Positions 18,639 to 28,466 are shown, numbered from the stretch's first letter. The stretch: DNA of 64,000 bases from Methanobrevibacter sp. YE315 (GCF_001548675.1 NZ_CP010834.1:1275501-1339500), one strand, 5' to 3'. A program made the numbers and translations. The notes: generated by a model not told the origin, from the sequence alone.

Positions 18639-19172
18639 CTATTCCTCCTCTGAATCAATGCCATTTTGTGACAGGAATTCATTCTGAATCTGCACCACTT
18701 CAGCACTTGTATCCGCTTCACTATAACTTTCCAACAAGTCATGATTCAATTCCAAAAATGTATGCCCCCATTTAAAACCGTCCATAAGTTGGCGGGCCTC
18801 ATCCTTAAAACGGGTAATGTATAATGTAGCCGAAATTGCTTCAACAGTGGATAATATGCAAGGTTTTCCATAATTAACAGGATTTGTGGCTATTAAAAAT
18901 GGAAGGGATCTATGGTATTTTGACAAGGAGAAGAATTTCTTTGATTTGTTAACGTCATTCCATGAACAGTCAAGACCAACGATTCCTCTTCTGTGAACAT
19001 ACCTATAGTCCTCATAGGATACAGCCTTTTCAGCATATGGATTTAGAACAATTGCGCCGCTGGGAATCTTGTTGATGTTGTAAACCAGCCTGCATTTGCC
19101 CATTTTTTCCATTTTAATGGAAGTGCATTTTTTTCTATCGCACTCATCTGCATGAAAAACTGTAATCTTCAT
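18639..19172 (-). CDS. DUF367/Tsr3-like rRNA aminocarboxypropyltransferase
   Basis: A 177-residue protein of the DUF367/Tsr3 family. Typical segments are HADECDRKKCTSIKM, IVLNPYAEKAVSYEDY, GIVGLDCSWNDV, LPFLIATNPVNYGKPCILS and a C-terminal FKWGHTFLELN. Yeast Tsr3 and its archaeal relatives transfer the aminocarboxypropyl group of SAM to a pseudouridine of small-subunit rRNA. The first codon directly follows the stop codon of the upstream anchored protein gene, so the two are likely co-transcribed. The adjacent L40e gene also concerns the ribosome. The assignment is by family signature. Confidence 0.88.
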   Translation of the reverse strand: MKITVFHADECDRKKCTSIKMEKMGKCRLVYNINKIPSGAIVLNPYAEKAVSYEDYRYVHRRGIVGLDCSWNDVNKSKKFFSLSKYHRSLPFLIATNPVNYGKPCILSTVEAISATLYITRFKDEARQLMDGFKWGHTFLELNHDLLESYSEADTSAEVVQIQNEFLSQNGIDSEEE

Positions 19173-19835
19173 TTATTGAGCTCCACTTAAAGCTGAAACG
19201 TTTCCTGCCTTATATTGGCGAATCAAGTTTATTTGTTCGTTGAATTGTTCTTTTGTAAGACCAAACTCTTCATTGATAGCCGGAACATTCTTGCTTTCTT
19301 TTAAGGTTATGCTTTTAAGCAACGGTTCCATATACTTGATGTAACCTTCGCCGTAAGTATTTAAAGTAGTATTTATATCTGATTTATCTCCAATAATCAT
19401 GTAAACCAAATAACCCTGCTTTTCCTTTTGACATTCTGCAATGATAATATTCATGGTTTCATTTGAAACTGCAGAAGTGTTATTCAATGTTGGAGCTGCT
19501 TGGGTAAAGTAGATGTTCCAATCATTTCCGTTAAAGTTTCTCACATCCGGATTTGTAACACCCTGAAGCTCATAGATTTCCATCAATGCGGAGGAATTAT
19601 CGACAGTAGAAATGTTATAAACAACATTATGCTGCTTATCTTCATAGGAATGCATGAATTTTTGAGTGCCGTTTGCAAGAGTTACATTTCCAGCGAAAGT
19701 TCCTTCCATAAACTCTGTTTTGAATGGAGTAGTTACTGAATTATCTCCATTCAATATTCCAGTAGCAAAAATAACGCCGACTGCAATGACGGCTATGATT
19801 GCAACTGCTATCAATATAATATTTTTATTTTCCAT
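19173..19835 (-). CDS. Membrane-anchored extracytoplasmic protein of unknown function
   Basis: A 220-residue protein with a lysine-containing N-terminus, one hydrophobic segment (about 6-28) and an outside domain with many Asn-x-Ser/Thr sites (NVT, NGT, NIS, NTS, NET). No family is recognised. The topology suggests an N-terminally anchored surface protein. It sits immediately upstream of the Tsr3-like gene with no spacer. The region to the right (19836-19962) is AT-rich and should hold divergent promoters for this gene and the M14-like peptidase gene. Confidence 0.75.
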   Translation of the reverse strand: MENKNIILIAVAIIAVIAVGVIFATGILNGDNSVTTPFKTEFMEGTFAGNVTLANGTQKFMHSYEDKQHNVVYNISTVDNSSALMEIYELQGVTNPDVRNFNGNDWNIYFTQAAPTLNNTSAVSNETMNIIIAECQKEKQGYLVYMIIGDKSDINTTLNTYGEGYIKYMEPLLKSITLKESKNVPAINEEFGLTKEQFNEQINLIRQYKAGNVSALSGAQ

Positions 19836-19962
19836 TAAGAAAACTCCTTAATTTTAATAATTTATTTTTAGTTAAAAGTATTTAATATAATTTTAGTTAA
19901 TTACAAAAGTATTTTAATAAATAACAACAAAATTAATTTAAAAGAAATAATAAGGTCAATTT

Positions 19963-21215
<1,253 letters not shown>

Positions 21216-21263
21216 CAATAGTTATTTATACATGAAATATAATATTAAATTGGAGAGATAAAC

Positions 21264-21701
21264 ATGACTGTCAGAGTTATTGAATCAAATGAAGATAAAG
21301 TTACAATGGCTGATTTAATCGTCGAATTAAAACAAAGTACTAAAATTGATTATTCAGGAGCTATTTTTACTTTTGAAGGCATTGTCAGAGGAAAAGAAGA
21401 AAATATGAACTTGGAAAAGTTGATCTTAACCACTCCTGATAAAGAAAAAACACAAAAAGAAATTGAAAAAATAGTTGACAATGCAAAAATTAAATACAAT
21501 GTTCATGAAATATCCGTTATCCACTACATCGGTGAATTCGACAAAGGAGATATGTTATTTTTAGTTGCGGTTTTAGGCAATCACAGGGGAGAAACCCTCG
21601 AAGCTTTAAAAGAAGTTATTGAAACCGTAAAATACGAAGTAGAATTTAAAAAAGAAGAAATTTCAAATGAAGGTACAAAAACAATCTTAGCAGGTGGTTA
21701 A
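21264..21701 (+). CDS. moaE: Molybdopterin synthase catalytic subunit (MoaE-like)
   Basis: A 145-residue MoaE-family protein. FTFEGIVRGKEEN corresponds to the conserved G-x-VR segment, followed by the ISVIHYIGEFDKGD strand and VLGNHRGETLEAL, where the usual MoaE motif has H-R. The C-terminus contains VEFKKEEISNEGT, matching the WKKE-like lysine motif of the active site. The enzyme transfers sulfur to precursor Z to make molybdopterin. A GGAGA site precedes the ATG. The convergent Mop genes just downstream also concern molybdate or tungstate. Confidence 0.85.
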   Translation: MTVRVIESNEDKVTMADLIVELKQSTKIDYSGAIFTFEGIVRGKEENMNLEKLILTTPDKEKTQKEIEKIVDNAKIKYNVHEISVIHYIGEFDKGDMLFLVAVLGNHRGETLEALKEVIETVKYEVEFKKEEISNEGTKTILAGG

Positions 21702-21703
21702 AA

Positions 21704-21838
21704 ATGATTTTTCATATAATAAGATTAATAATATTATTCTTGATAATCTATGCTGTTATTAAAAACTTAAAAACATTATTAAAAGCAGGAATAATTATAT
21801 TTGTTATTTTAATATTATTAGGATTATTGGGATATTAA
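21704..21838 (+). CDS. Small hydrophobic membrane protein, 44 aa
   Basis: An open frame of 44 codons that begins 3 nt after the moaE stop. AGGTGG within the end of moaE lies 6 nt before the ATG, a good ribosome binding site. The product is almost entirely hydrophobic with two likely membrane helices (about 3-19 and 28-43) joined by a short lysine-bearing loop. I recognise no family. Coupling to moaE suggests real translation. It could be an assembly factor or simply a small membrane protein. Confidence 0.55.
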   Translation: MIFHIIRLIILFLIIYAVIKNLKTLLKAGIIIFVILILLGLLGY

Positions 21839-21857
21839 ATCCCAAAATTACCTAAAT

Positions 21858-22064
21858 TTATTTTCCGATGATTACTTCAGTAGATTTAATGATAGCTGCT
21901 ACATCATCGCCTTCTTTTAAACCTAATTTTTCAGCAGACTCTTTGGTAATAACTGCAGTAATAACATTAGGTTCGGTTACTTCGATTTTAATGTTAGCCA
22001 TTACAGCACCAAGATCGACATTTGTAATTTTACCATTTAATTGATTTCTTGCACTAATTTCCAT
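21858..22064 (-). CDS. Molbindin (Mop/TOBE domain), copy 4 of the array
   Basis: A 68-residue single Mop domain with SARNQLNGKITNV, GAVMANIKIEV, VITAVITKESAEKLGL and a C-terminal AIIKSTEVIIGK. Mop proteins assemble as hexamers that store molybdate or tungstate oxyanions. This is the last gene of the array in the direction of transcription and faces the small membrane protein and moaE genes. It differs from copy 3 at two positions (L for F at residue 18, I for L at residue 66). GGAGG lies 8-10 nt before the ATG. Confidence 0.93.
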   Translation of the reverse strand: MEISARNQLNGKITNVDLGAVMANIKIEVTEPNVITAVITKESAEKLGLKEGDDVAAIIKSTEVIIGK

Positions 22065-22089
22065 TCTATAATCCTCCTTAATATTAAAT

Positions 22090-22296
22090 TTATTTTCCGA
22101 GGATTACTTCAGTAGATTTAATGATAGCTGCTACATCATCACCTTCTTTGAGGCCTAATTTTTCAGCAGACTCTTTGGTAATAACTGCAGTAATAACATT
22201 AGGTTCGGTTACTTCGATTTTAATGTTAGCCATTACAGCACCAAAATCGACATTTGTAATTTTACCATTTAATTGATTTCTTGCACTAATTTCCAT
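22090..22296 (-). CDS. Molbindin (Mop/TOBE domain), copy 3 of the array
   Basis: A 68-residue Mop domain, 66/68 identical to copy 4. Compared with copy 2 it starts MEIS rather than MQLS and has VTEPN rather than ISEPN, changes in the strand that faces neighbouring subunits in molbindin structures. It has the same GGAGG ribosome binding site and 26-bp spacer as copy 4, so the four genes are presumably one transcript giving a high dose of oxyanion-binding protein or a mixed oligomer. Confidence 0.93.
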   Translation of the reverse strand: MEISARNQLNGKITNVDFGAVMANIKIEVTEPNVITAVITKESAEKLGLKEGDDVAAIIKSTEVILGK

Positions 22297-22321
22297 TCTA
22301 TAATCCTCCTTAATATTAAAT

Positions 22322-22528
22322 TTATTTTCCGATGATTACTTCAGTAGATTTAATGATAGCTGCTACATCATCACCTTCTTTGAGGCCTAATTTTTCAGCA
22401 GACTCTTTGGTAATAACTGCAGTAATAACATTAGGTTCGGATATTTCGATTTTAATGTTAGCCATTACAGCACCGAGTTCGACATTTGTAATTTTACCAT
22501 TTAATTGATTTCTTGCACTGAGTTGCAT
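22322..22528 (-). CDS. Molbindin (Mop/TOBE domain), copy 2 of the array
   Basis: A 68-residue Mop domain. The coding part follows the 232-bp periodicity, but the sequence before the ATG (a T-run and GGATGTGAAA) differs from the leader of copies 3 and 4. That leader resembles copy 1, and residues 1-35 are also intermediate between copy 1 and copies 3-4 (ELGAV, ISEPN). This supports an order of duplication from the promoter-proximal copy outward. Confidence 0.93.
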   Translation of the reverse strand: MQLSARNQLNGKITNVELGAVMANIKIEISEPNVITAVITKESAEKLGLKEGDDVAAIIKSTEVIIGK

Positions 22529-22576
22529 TTTTTTTCACATCCTTTGTAATACTATATTATATTGTTTAATATTTAA

Positions 22577-22783
22577 CTATTTTCCTATAATTACTTCAGT
22601 TGATTTGATGATTGCACATACATCATCGCCTTCAGACAAACCTAATTTCTCTACAGACTCTTTAGTAATAACTGCAGTGATAACATCAGGTTCTGATATT
22701 TCAATTTTAATGTTAGCCATTACAGCACCAAGTTCAACATTTGTAATTTTTCCATTTAATTGATTTCTTGCACTAAGTTTCAT
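22577..22783 (-). CDS. Molbindin (Mop/TOBE domain), promoter-proximal copy 1
   Basis: A 68-residue Mop domain and the most divergent of the four, with VEKLGLSEGDDVCAI in place of AEKLGLKEGDDVAAI. The extra cysteine is unusual for a molbindin. It is the first gene after the promoter near 22831-22840 and probably the ancestral copy. The ATG is preceded by a TGTGAAATT context rather than GGAGG, so its translation may be weaker than that of the downstream copies. Confidence 0.92.
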   Translation of the reverse strand: MKLSARNQLNGKITNVELGAVMANIKIEISEPDVITAVITKESVEKLGLSEGDDVCAIIKSTEVIIGK

Positions 22784-22802
22784 AATTTCACATCAATATA
22801 TT

Positions 22803-22840
22803 TTCGACATCATAATATTGCATCGAATTGTATATAAATG
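22803..22840 (-). promoter_or_regulatory. Promoter of the mop array with operator-like inverted repeat
   Basis: Leftward TATA box CATTTATATA at 22831-22840. An imperfect palindrome beginning TTCGA (22803-22807) and ending TCGAA (22823-22827) lies around the expected transcription start. A similar ATCGACAT word occurs upstream near 22898. It could bind an oxyanion-responsive regulator; no regulator is adjacent. Confidence 0.45.
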
Positions 22841-23129
22841 TTTCGTTTTTTATGAAAATAAACCTTTTGAAAACGATTACAGAAAATGCTTCATATCGAC
22901 ATAAAAAAATAAGAAATTAAATTTTAAAATAATTTTAATAAATTATTTTATACTATAAACAAATAATAAATGAATATATTAAAAAATAATATTATATAAT
23001 ATTTAAAATAAAAATATAATAAATTATATAAATTTATAACTAATTTTATCGAAATTCATATTGTTTCAACATTCTGAATATTTGAGGAATTAGAAAATTT
23101 TATTAAAAAACAAATCGAAAATAAATATT
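22841..23129. other. AT-rich gap between the mop array and trmO
   Basis: About 290 bp of very AT-rich sequence between divergent genes. I see no open frame, hairpin or tRNA of note. A rightward promoter for trmO must lie here; the TATA-like stretch is not distinct enough to place. The trmO ATG lacks a ribosome binding site, so its message may be leaderless or short-leadered. Confidence 0.4.
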
Positions 23130-23615
23130 ATGAAAATCGAAATGGAATCAATTGGTACAATACATACCGAATTTACAGAAATCGAAGGAATGCCAATTCA
23201 GCCAACCGGGGCAAAAGGGATTAAAGGAACAATAGAAATTAAAGACAAATACATTGATGGTTTAAAAGACCTTCAAGGATTCTCACATATTCATTTAATA
23301 TATCTGCTTCATAAAGTCGAAGGATACATGCTTGAAGTTAAGCCGTTCATGGACAATGACACTCACGGAGTGTTTGCAACAAGATCACCGAAAAGACCAA
23401 ATCGCATTGGAATGAGCGTTGTTAAAGTAATTAAAGTTGAAGGAAATACTGTACATGTTGAAAACGTGGATATCCTTGACGGAACACCACTTTTAGACAT
23501 AAAACCATACGTTCCCCAATTATACGAAGATACAATTGATGAGTTAAGTATAGGATGGTTTGAAACAAAACATCAAAAGGCAAAGTCACAAAAAGCGGAT
23601 GACAGGTTCAAATAA
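23130..23615 (+). CDS. trmO: tRNA (N6-threonylcarbamoyl-A37)-N6-methyltransferase TrmO
   Basis: A 161-residue protein of the TrmO/UPF0066 family. Hallmarks are ESIGTIHTEF at the N-terminus, the GLKDLQGFSHIHLIYLLH segment, GVFATRSPKRPNRIG, which binds SAM, and ILDGTPLLDIKPYVP. It methylates t6A at position 37 of some tRNAs. The C-terminal tail is short and lysine-rich, so the second domain present in bacterial TrmO is absent, as in many archaeal members. No ribosome binding site precedes the start. Confidence 0.93.
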   Translation: MKIEMESIGTIHTEFTEIEGMPIQPTGAKGIKGTIEIKDKYIDGLKDLQGFSHIHLIYLLHKVEGYMLEVKPFMDNDTHGVFATRSPKRPNRIGMSVVKVIKVEGNTVHVENVDILDGTPLLDIKPYVPQLYEDTIDELSIGWFETKHQKAKSQKADDRFK

Positions 23616-23658
23616 CTTATTTAAATTATTCAAAAACAAAAAAAAAGAAAGTTTAAAG

Positions 23659-24687
23659 CTATAATTTATTTATAGCTTCAGTAATCAGTTGAATTGTTGA
23701 TTCAACATCTTCCATACTGCACACACTGACCGGAGTGTGTATATAACGTGTAGGAACAGATAACACACCGGTCGGGATACCCTCACGGACCAAATGAATT
23801 GCAGATCCGTCAGTTGTTCCACCATCACTCACTTCTAACTGGTATGGGATATCATTTTCATCACCGGCATTGATGAGCATGTCTTTAATGGATTGATGGG
23901 TCAAAATACCCCTTCCACTTGCATCTGATAAAATAACAGCCGGACCTTTACCTATAACAACAGGCGCTTCATCTGGCTTGATTCCAGGATGGTCACCTGA
24001 TAAAGTTACATCAAGTGCAATAGCCATGTCGGGATTTAATTTGAATGCAGAGGTTCTTGCTCCTTTAAGACCCACTTCTTCCTGTACGGTACCTACAACA
24101 TAAACAGTGGCTCTTGTTTTAACTCTTTTTAAAACTTCAATCATAACATAACAGCCTGCACGATTGTCTAAAGCTTTACCCATAACCAAATCATTAGGAT
24201 ATTCTGCAAATAAAGAATTGAAGGTCATCTTATCCCCAATTCTTACCATTTTTTCTGCATCTTCCTTATCTTTTGCACCAATGTCAATAAACATATCATC
24301 ATACTTAACAACTTTATTTTTTTCTTCGGCAGTTGTTACGTGTGGTGGTTTTGAACCGATTACTCCTATGAGAGGTTCTCCTATTGAAGAGTGAACTGTT
24401 ACAGTCTGATTCATAAGCATTTGGTCGTTGATTCCACCAATTTTTGAGAATTTAATAAAACCATTATCATCAATGTATCTAATCATTAGTCCAATTTCAT
24501 CCATGTGAGCTGCCAACATTACAGAAGGGGCTTTCTTTTCACCTTTTTTAGTAACAATTAAGTTCCCCAAACTGTCTGTTTCGATTTTATCAGCTACACC
24601 TTCTAATTCACGTGCAATAATTTTAGCTACTTCCTCTTCAGACCCAGATACTCCCGGTGCTAAAGATAGCTCTTTCATTAATTCCAT
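23659..24687 (-). CDS. M42 family metallopeptidase
   Basis: A 342-residue aminopeptidase of the M42 (endoglucanase M/TET) family. Metal ligands are visible in [17 protein letters not shown] and IALDVT, the catalytic base in [10 protein letters not shown], and [10 protein letters not shown] and TRYIHTPVS complete the site. Two ATGs stand in tandem; the second (24687) has the GGTG-to-ATG spacing of 5 nt used elsewhere in this window. It would act in the cytoplasm on short peptides, often as a dodecamer. It is convergent with trmO across 43 bp. Confidence 0.93.
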   Translation of the reverse strand: MELMKELSLAPGVSGSEEEVAKIIARELEGVADKIETDSLGNLIVTKKGEKKAPSVMLAAHMDEIGLMIRYIDDNGFIKFSKIGGINDQMLMNQTVTVHSSIGEPLIGVIGSKPPHVTTAEEKNKVVKYDDMFIDIGAKDKEDAEKMVRIGDKMTFNSLFAEYPNDLVMGKALDNRAGCYVMIEVLKRVKTRATVYVVGTVQEEVGLKGARTSAFKLNPDMAIALDVTLSGDHPGIKPDEAPVVIGKGPAVILSDASGRGILTHQSIKDMLINAGDENDIPYQLEVSDGGTTDGSAIHLVREGIPTGVLSVPTRYIHTPVSVCSMEDVESTIQLITEAINKL

Positions 24688-24827
24688 CATATCACCAATA
24701 ATTCATATATATTTTATATTATTAAATAATTCGTATTAATATTTAATTAACTGTTCATTGCAAAAAAAATTGTTATCAGAAATCATTAAGTGAATCAATC
24801 ATATAAATATTAATAATAGGTGAGAGT

Positions 24828-25586
24828 ATGAAAAAAATTATAAAAGTATTTTTTAGTCCATCCGGTACAACCAAAAAAGTTGTTGGAAAAATAGCCGGCA
24901 ATTTCAAACAGGAAAAAGAAAACTGTGACTTATTGAATTTTGACAGCGAAAGAGAGTTTGGCGAAAACGATATTGTTATTGTAGGAATGCCTGTTTTTGC
25001 TGGAAGAATACCGAAAACCGCAAGCGAAAGATTATCAAAATTAACTGGAAACAATACCAAAGCAATCGCCGTTGTAAATTATGGAAATGCCCATGTAACC
25101 GATGCATTGCTTGAATTGGTGGACATTTTAAAGGAAAACAACTTTGATGTCATTGCAGCTGCATCAACCATAAGCCATCATTCCATATTTGATGGTGTTG
25201 CAGTCGGCAGACCTGACAGTTCAGATATTGAAAAGATTAATGAATTTGCACAGAAATGTATTGAAAAAATAGAATCCGGTGAATCCCTGCAAAGCGAAAT
25301 TCCTGGAAACAGACCATACACAGATTATAAACAGTTACCATTTGTAATAAGCTGTGATGAAACAGTCTGCGCATTCTGTTACGACTGTGTTTCAATATGC
25401 CCTGAACATGCAATTCCTGAAGAAGACCCTGTAGATACCGACCTTGACTTGTGTTCAAGATGTACAGCATGCATACATATCTGTCAGGAAGACGCACGTA
25501 TGTTTACTGGAGAAGCGTTTGAAAGTAAAAAACCAGCGTTTGAACAAGCAAACAGTGAAAGAAAAGAGCCTGAATTTTACCTATAA
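24828..25586 (+). CDS. EFR1-type flavodoxin-ferredoxin fusion
   Basis: A 252-residue redox protein. The N-terminal flavodoxin-like domain has VFFSPSGTTKKV (FMN phosphate loop) and VGMPVFAGRIPK. The C-terminal part binds two 4Fe-4S clusters through CAFCYDCVSICP and CSRCTACIHIC. Proteins of this type (EFR1 family) transfer electrons between ferredoxin-like and flavin centres; the partner is unknown. GGTGAGAGT precedes the ATG. The last 6 bp overlap the convergent HEAT-repeat gene. Confidence 0.9.
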   Translation: MKKIIKVFFSPSGTTKKVVGKIAGNFKQEKENCDLLNFDSEREFGENDIVIVGMPVFAGRIPKTASERLSKLTGNNTKAIAVVNYGNAHVTDALLELVDILKENNFDVIAAASTISHHSIFDGVAVGRPDSSDIEKINEFAQKCIEKIESGESLQSEIPGNRPYTDYKQLPFVISCDETVCAFCYDCVSICPEHAIPEEDPVDTDLDLCSRCTACIHICQEDARMFTGEAFESKKPAFEQANSERKEPEFYL

Positions 25587-27083
25587 ATTCAATCTCTTTT
25601 TTGCAACATTCCGTACATATTCGCTTTCATCATTGATTGAAACATCCTTTAATATCTTTTTGCTTGCTATTTTTTTAACGGCAGCTTCACGAACCCTCCA
25701 TGAAGGGTCGTTTTCACAGATATAGGTTAGCTTCTTTTGATCTTTTAATAGGGAAACTGCCCTTACAGATATATTTTCAGAAATACCCTGTTCATAAATC
25801 TTATATAAGCATGATTGAACTTTAATTTTGTTTAAAGCCTTAAGTGAAAACTCTTCATCTTCATTTGCAAGAACTATTCTTATTAATGTTTCCAAATCAT
25901 TAATGTTATCTAAAGTGGATTTCCTGATGCTGTCGATTTTTGCATTCTTCAATATGTCTATGAATGAATCTTCATCGGAAATGTGATTTAACGCTTCGCT
26001 TGCAATATCCTCATGTGTTGAATTGATTGCAACGTATTTGAAATCATCTTCATCAACAATGGCAGGATTTGTAATTGCATGATTTCTTACAAACTGGTCT
26101 TCATCTTCCAAGGCTATTTTAATTAATTCCTTAGGATCTGTCAGGTTGTTGACTGCAATTTGGCGAACAAACCTGTCTTCTTCACTGGACAATATTTTAA
26201 GCAGTGCAGTTTCATTATTTATTTTTTTAACTGCTTCACTTCTTACAATCTTATCAGGGTCATTTAAAGCTATTTCTTCAAGAAGTTCCTCATCATCCAA
26301 TTTGCTAACCAAATCCAGACGAACATCTGCTTTTTCAGAATTCAAAACAATGTTTTTTAGGATTTCGGAGTTGGTTATCTTATCAAAAATTAATGACCTT
26401 ACTTTTGCATTATCTTCATTTTTAGCGATTTCAGCCAGATCATCTTCATTTTTAATTTTGCTTACAGCTGCCTTTTTGACTGATTCGTCCTTATCTTCAA
26501 TAGCTACCTTTTTGAGGATATCTTCACTTACAAACGAGTCTTTTAAAACTGCAGATTTTCTAATGGATGCATCAGATGATTTGAAAACCAAGTCGTATAG
26601 CACATCAGCATCGTTTATTTTTTCCAGTGACAATCTTCTGTAATTTCTATCACTTGCCTCAATTGCAATCCATTCAAGAGTTTCCTCATCGACAATCTTT
26701 TCGAAAATCGCATCTACATGAGGACTTTTTTTAGTGTTAATGACAATTTCAGCGATTGATTTGTTGTTTTCACCCAGCCTTTCCCATGCAAAGCTCCTTA
26801 CATCAAAAAACTGTGAGTTTTCAGCTGCGTCCAGCAACAGGTCCTTATCTTTCAATTTGTTTACAGCAATCAATCTAATTGCTCTGTCCTTTACGGTTTT
26901 GCACATGTCAAGGGCTACAAATTGGTCTGTAATTTTATCGGCAGCCGCTGCCCTTTCAATCCTATCCTTGCTGGTTGTGGCTATCTTTTTTAGGATCAAT
27001 TGATCTTCATCGATTTCCATTTCATCAGGATTGACCTTTTTTTCCTTTTTATCATCTTTTTTAAATCTATCAAATAATCCCAT
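25581..27083 (-). CDS. HEAT/adaptin-like repeat protein
   Basis: A 500-residue acidic protein. After a charged N-terminus (GLFDRFKKDDKKEKK) it consists of about fourteen imperfect repeats of roughly 30 residues, each with the pattern VRxxAVxKI followed by a short helix. Such alpha-solenoids bind proteins or nucleic acids; no catalytic site is seen. It follows the YprB-like exonuclease by one base on the same strand, so the two are co-translated and may work together as a nuclease with a scaffold. The GLFDRFKK start is typical of proteins that contact membranes or partners through an amphipathic helix. Confidence 0.85.
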   Translation of the reverse strand: MGLFDRFKKDDKKEKKVNPDEMEIDEDQLILKKIATTSKDRIERAAAADKITDQFVALDMCKTVKDRAIRLIAVNKLKDKDLLLDAAENSQFFDVRSFAWERLGENNKSIAEIVINTKKSPHVDAIFEKIVDEETLEWIAIEASDRNYRRLSLEKINDADVLYDLVFKSSDASIRKSAVLKDSFVSEDILKKVAIEDKDESVKKAAVSKIKNEDDLAEIAKNEDNAKVRSLIFDKITNSEILKNIVLNSEKADVRLDLVSKLDDEELLEEIALNDPDKIVRSEAVKKINNETALLKILSSEEDRFVRQIAVNNLTDPKELIKIALEDEDQFVRNHAITNPAIVDEDDFKYVAINSTHEDIASEALNHISDEDSFIDILKNAKIDSIRKSTLDNINDLETLIRIVLANEDEEFSLKALNKIKVQSCLYKIYEQGISENISVRAVSLLKDQKKLTYICENDPSWRVREAAVKKIASKKILKDVSINDESEYVRNVAKKRLNL

Positions 27084-27084
27084 G

Positions 27085-28131
27085 CTAATTTACTTCCTCA
27101 TACATTCTCTCTAAAAAACTCGCAAGTGAAATAATATCCTGGCAGTTGTGCTCTATTATGGGCACAACCGGACCTATATTGCTTTTTGATAAATAAGTAT
27201 CATAATAACCTGGAATATACTGTCCCGGAACATCTTCCTCACGTTCAATTCCGAAAATCTCCTTTTCGATTGTTTGAAGCTGACAATTTGGAAGTTTGTC
27301 TTTCCATAAGCCTTTTGCAAAATACATTAAATCAAGATGCACCATGTCAAGGTCTGCATTGATTCCATTATACCTGCATCTATTTTTAATAAAAGGTACA
27401 TCAAAAGTTTTTCCATTGAATGTAACATGTATTGAACTTTCATCCAAATGTGACATATAAGCTTCAATGATATTGGGTTCTTCAAAGTAGTCCCTCAAGA
27501 AGTATTGCGATGCAATGATTTTATTGTTCTTTATCTCTGCAATGCCAATCAGTATTATGGGGACATTTGAAAGTCCTTTGGTTTCAATATCCATGAACTT
27601 GAAGTTTTCAACATCTGTCATGCTTATGCATTTAATCAAATTGTCCCTGCATTTTTTTGAATATCTATTATTGTCCAACAAATCAAAAGTTTCCTTGAAT
27701 GACATATCGTCAATGCGATTCATGAACTTGGAAGCCATATCGCAATATTTATCATGGCCTTCAAGGGATTCTATTGTTGTGAATCCTTTTCTTTTTAGGT
27801 TTTCCTCTGTTTTCAACCCTATTTTCGGCAACAGCTTAAGATTACTGTTAATCTGATTTTTAAAATTGTTGTCCTCAATCTTAAAATCAATCCTTTCTGT
27901 TTTAGTTATCTTTAATGCATCCCCAAAAGAAGTCTTTGAAACCTTGCAGTCCATAATGTCGCTTAAAGACTTATTTTCATATTCTATCAGAAGCTTTTCC
28001 TTTAAATCCTGGAAATAGGAACTTGATAACTTTCTAGCTTTTTGTTTTGTATCTTCTGAAGGGTTTGAAGAACTGATTGAATTAGATAATGCATTTCTAA
28101 GATATTCTTCAAATTTATAATCATTAGTCAT
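27085..28131 (-). CDS. YprB-like RNase H-fold 3'-5' exonuclease
   Basis: A 348-residue protein. Residues about 85-125 contain a helix-hairpin-helix-like stretch (LPKIGLKTEENLKRKGF). The C-terminal DEDD exonuclease has FMDIETKGL (motif I), VTFNGKTFDVPF (motif II), DLMYFAKGLW and EHNCQDIISLA (motif III). This matches B. subtilis YprB/MrfB, which works with the helicase MrfA/YprA in mitomycin repair. An MrfA-like helicase is at the left end of this window, 25 kb away. The ATG is preceded by no clear ribosome binding site. A leftward TATA-like AAGTATATAATG lies about 35 bp upstream. Confidence 0.88.
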   Translation of the reverse strand: MTNDYKFEEYLRNALSNSISSSNPSEDTKQKARKLSSSYFQDLKEKLLIEYENKSLSDIMDCKVSKTSFGDALKITKTERIDFKIEDNNFKNQINSNLKLLPKIGLKTEENLKRKGFTTIESLEGHDKYCDMASKFMNRIDDMSFKETFDLLDNNRYSKKCRDNLIKCISMTDVENFKFMDIETKGLSNVPIILIGIAEIKNNKIIASQYFLRDYFEEPNIIEAYMSHLDESSIHVTFNGKTFDVPFIKNRCRYNGINADLDMVHLDLMYFAKGLWKDKLPNCQLQTIEKEIFGIEREEDVPGQYIPGYYDTYLSKSNIGPVVPIIEHNCQDIISLASFLERMYEEVN

Positions 28132-28208
28132 TCAATTAAACTTTATAAATTAAGCATTATATACTTTTTTAGTAAAGTATACTTGATTTTTTTTAAATTA
28201 TAATAACA

Positions 28209-28218
28209 TTTATATATA
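28209..28218 (+). promoter_or_regulatory. TATA box for the candidate RNA at 28241
   Basis: TTTATATATA with the first hairpin base 23 nt after its end, the spacing expected between an archaeal TATA box and a transcription start. The downstream words ACCAACAA also follow the TATA element of the candidate RNA at 38238. Confidence 0.5.
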
Positions 28219-28240
28219 CCAACAACCAAATAATATAATT

Positions 28241-28370
28241 GGCTACAAAGTAGCCAGAGAGATAGATTAAACAGCCAAATTTTAAAATTCATTTCTCTAA
28301 AAGCTTGTAAAAACAAGTTGTTAGGTAGTTAATTTCATTATCTACCTAACCATCCCAAAACTATTTTTTT
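28241..28370 (+). ncRNA. Candidate structured non-coding RNA, about 130 nt
   Basis: Starting at the predicted transcription start, the sequence folds into four consecutive stems: GGCTAC/GTAGCC (28241-28255), AGAGAGAT/ATTTCTCT (28256-28298, with one G-U), CTTGT/ACAAG (about 28305-28317) and GTTAGGTAG/CTACCTAAC (28320-28350). A T7 run at 28364-28370 could end transcription. No open frame is present. There is no C/D box pair or H/ACA layout that I can recognise, nor any tRNA, SRP or RNase P signature. It could alternatively be a leader of the membrane protein gene at 28467, but that gene has its own TATA-like sequence near 28408. Confidence 0.55.
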
Positions 28371-28466
28371 ATTAAATTAAAATCATTTGTTATTATCAAC
28401 TTAGAAAACTTTATATTTTTTTAAAATTATAAATAAAACATATAATTATTTGTTTAAGGTTTAACT

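Larger units (their letters stand above)
21852..22525. repeat. Tandem repeat of 232 bp (three mop gene copies)
   Basis: Three units starting at about 21852, 22084 and 22316 each contain one complete mop gene with its ribosome binding site; the gene coordinates are spaced by exactly 232 bp. The intergenic text between copies (TATAATCCTCCTTAATATTA) is the same. Divergence is a handful of bases per unit, so the duplication is recent or kept uniform by gene conversion. A fourth, older copy lies at 22577. Confidence 0.9.

Noticed and set aside
25581-27083. Phycobilisome lyase-type HEAT protein
   Set aside because: Only the general HEAT pattern is shared; no pigment-related context exists in an archaeal methanogen.
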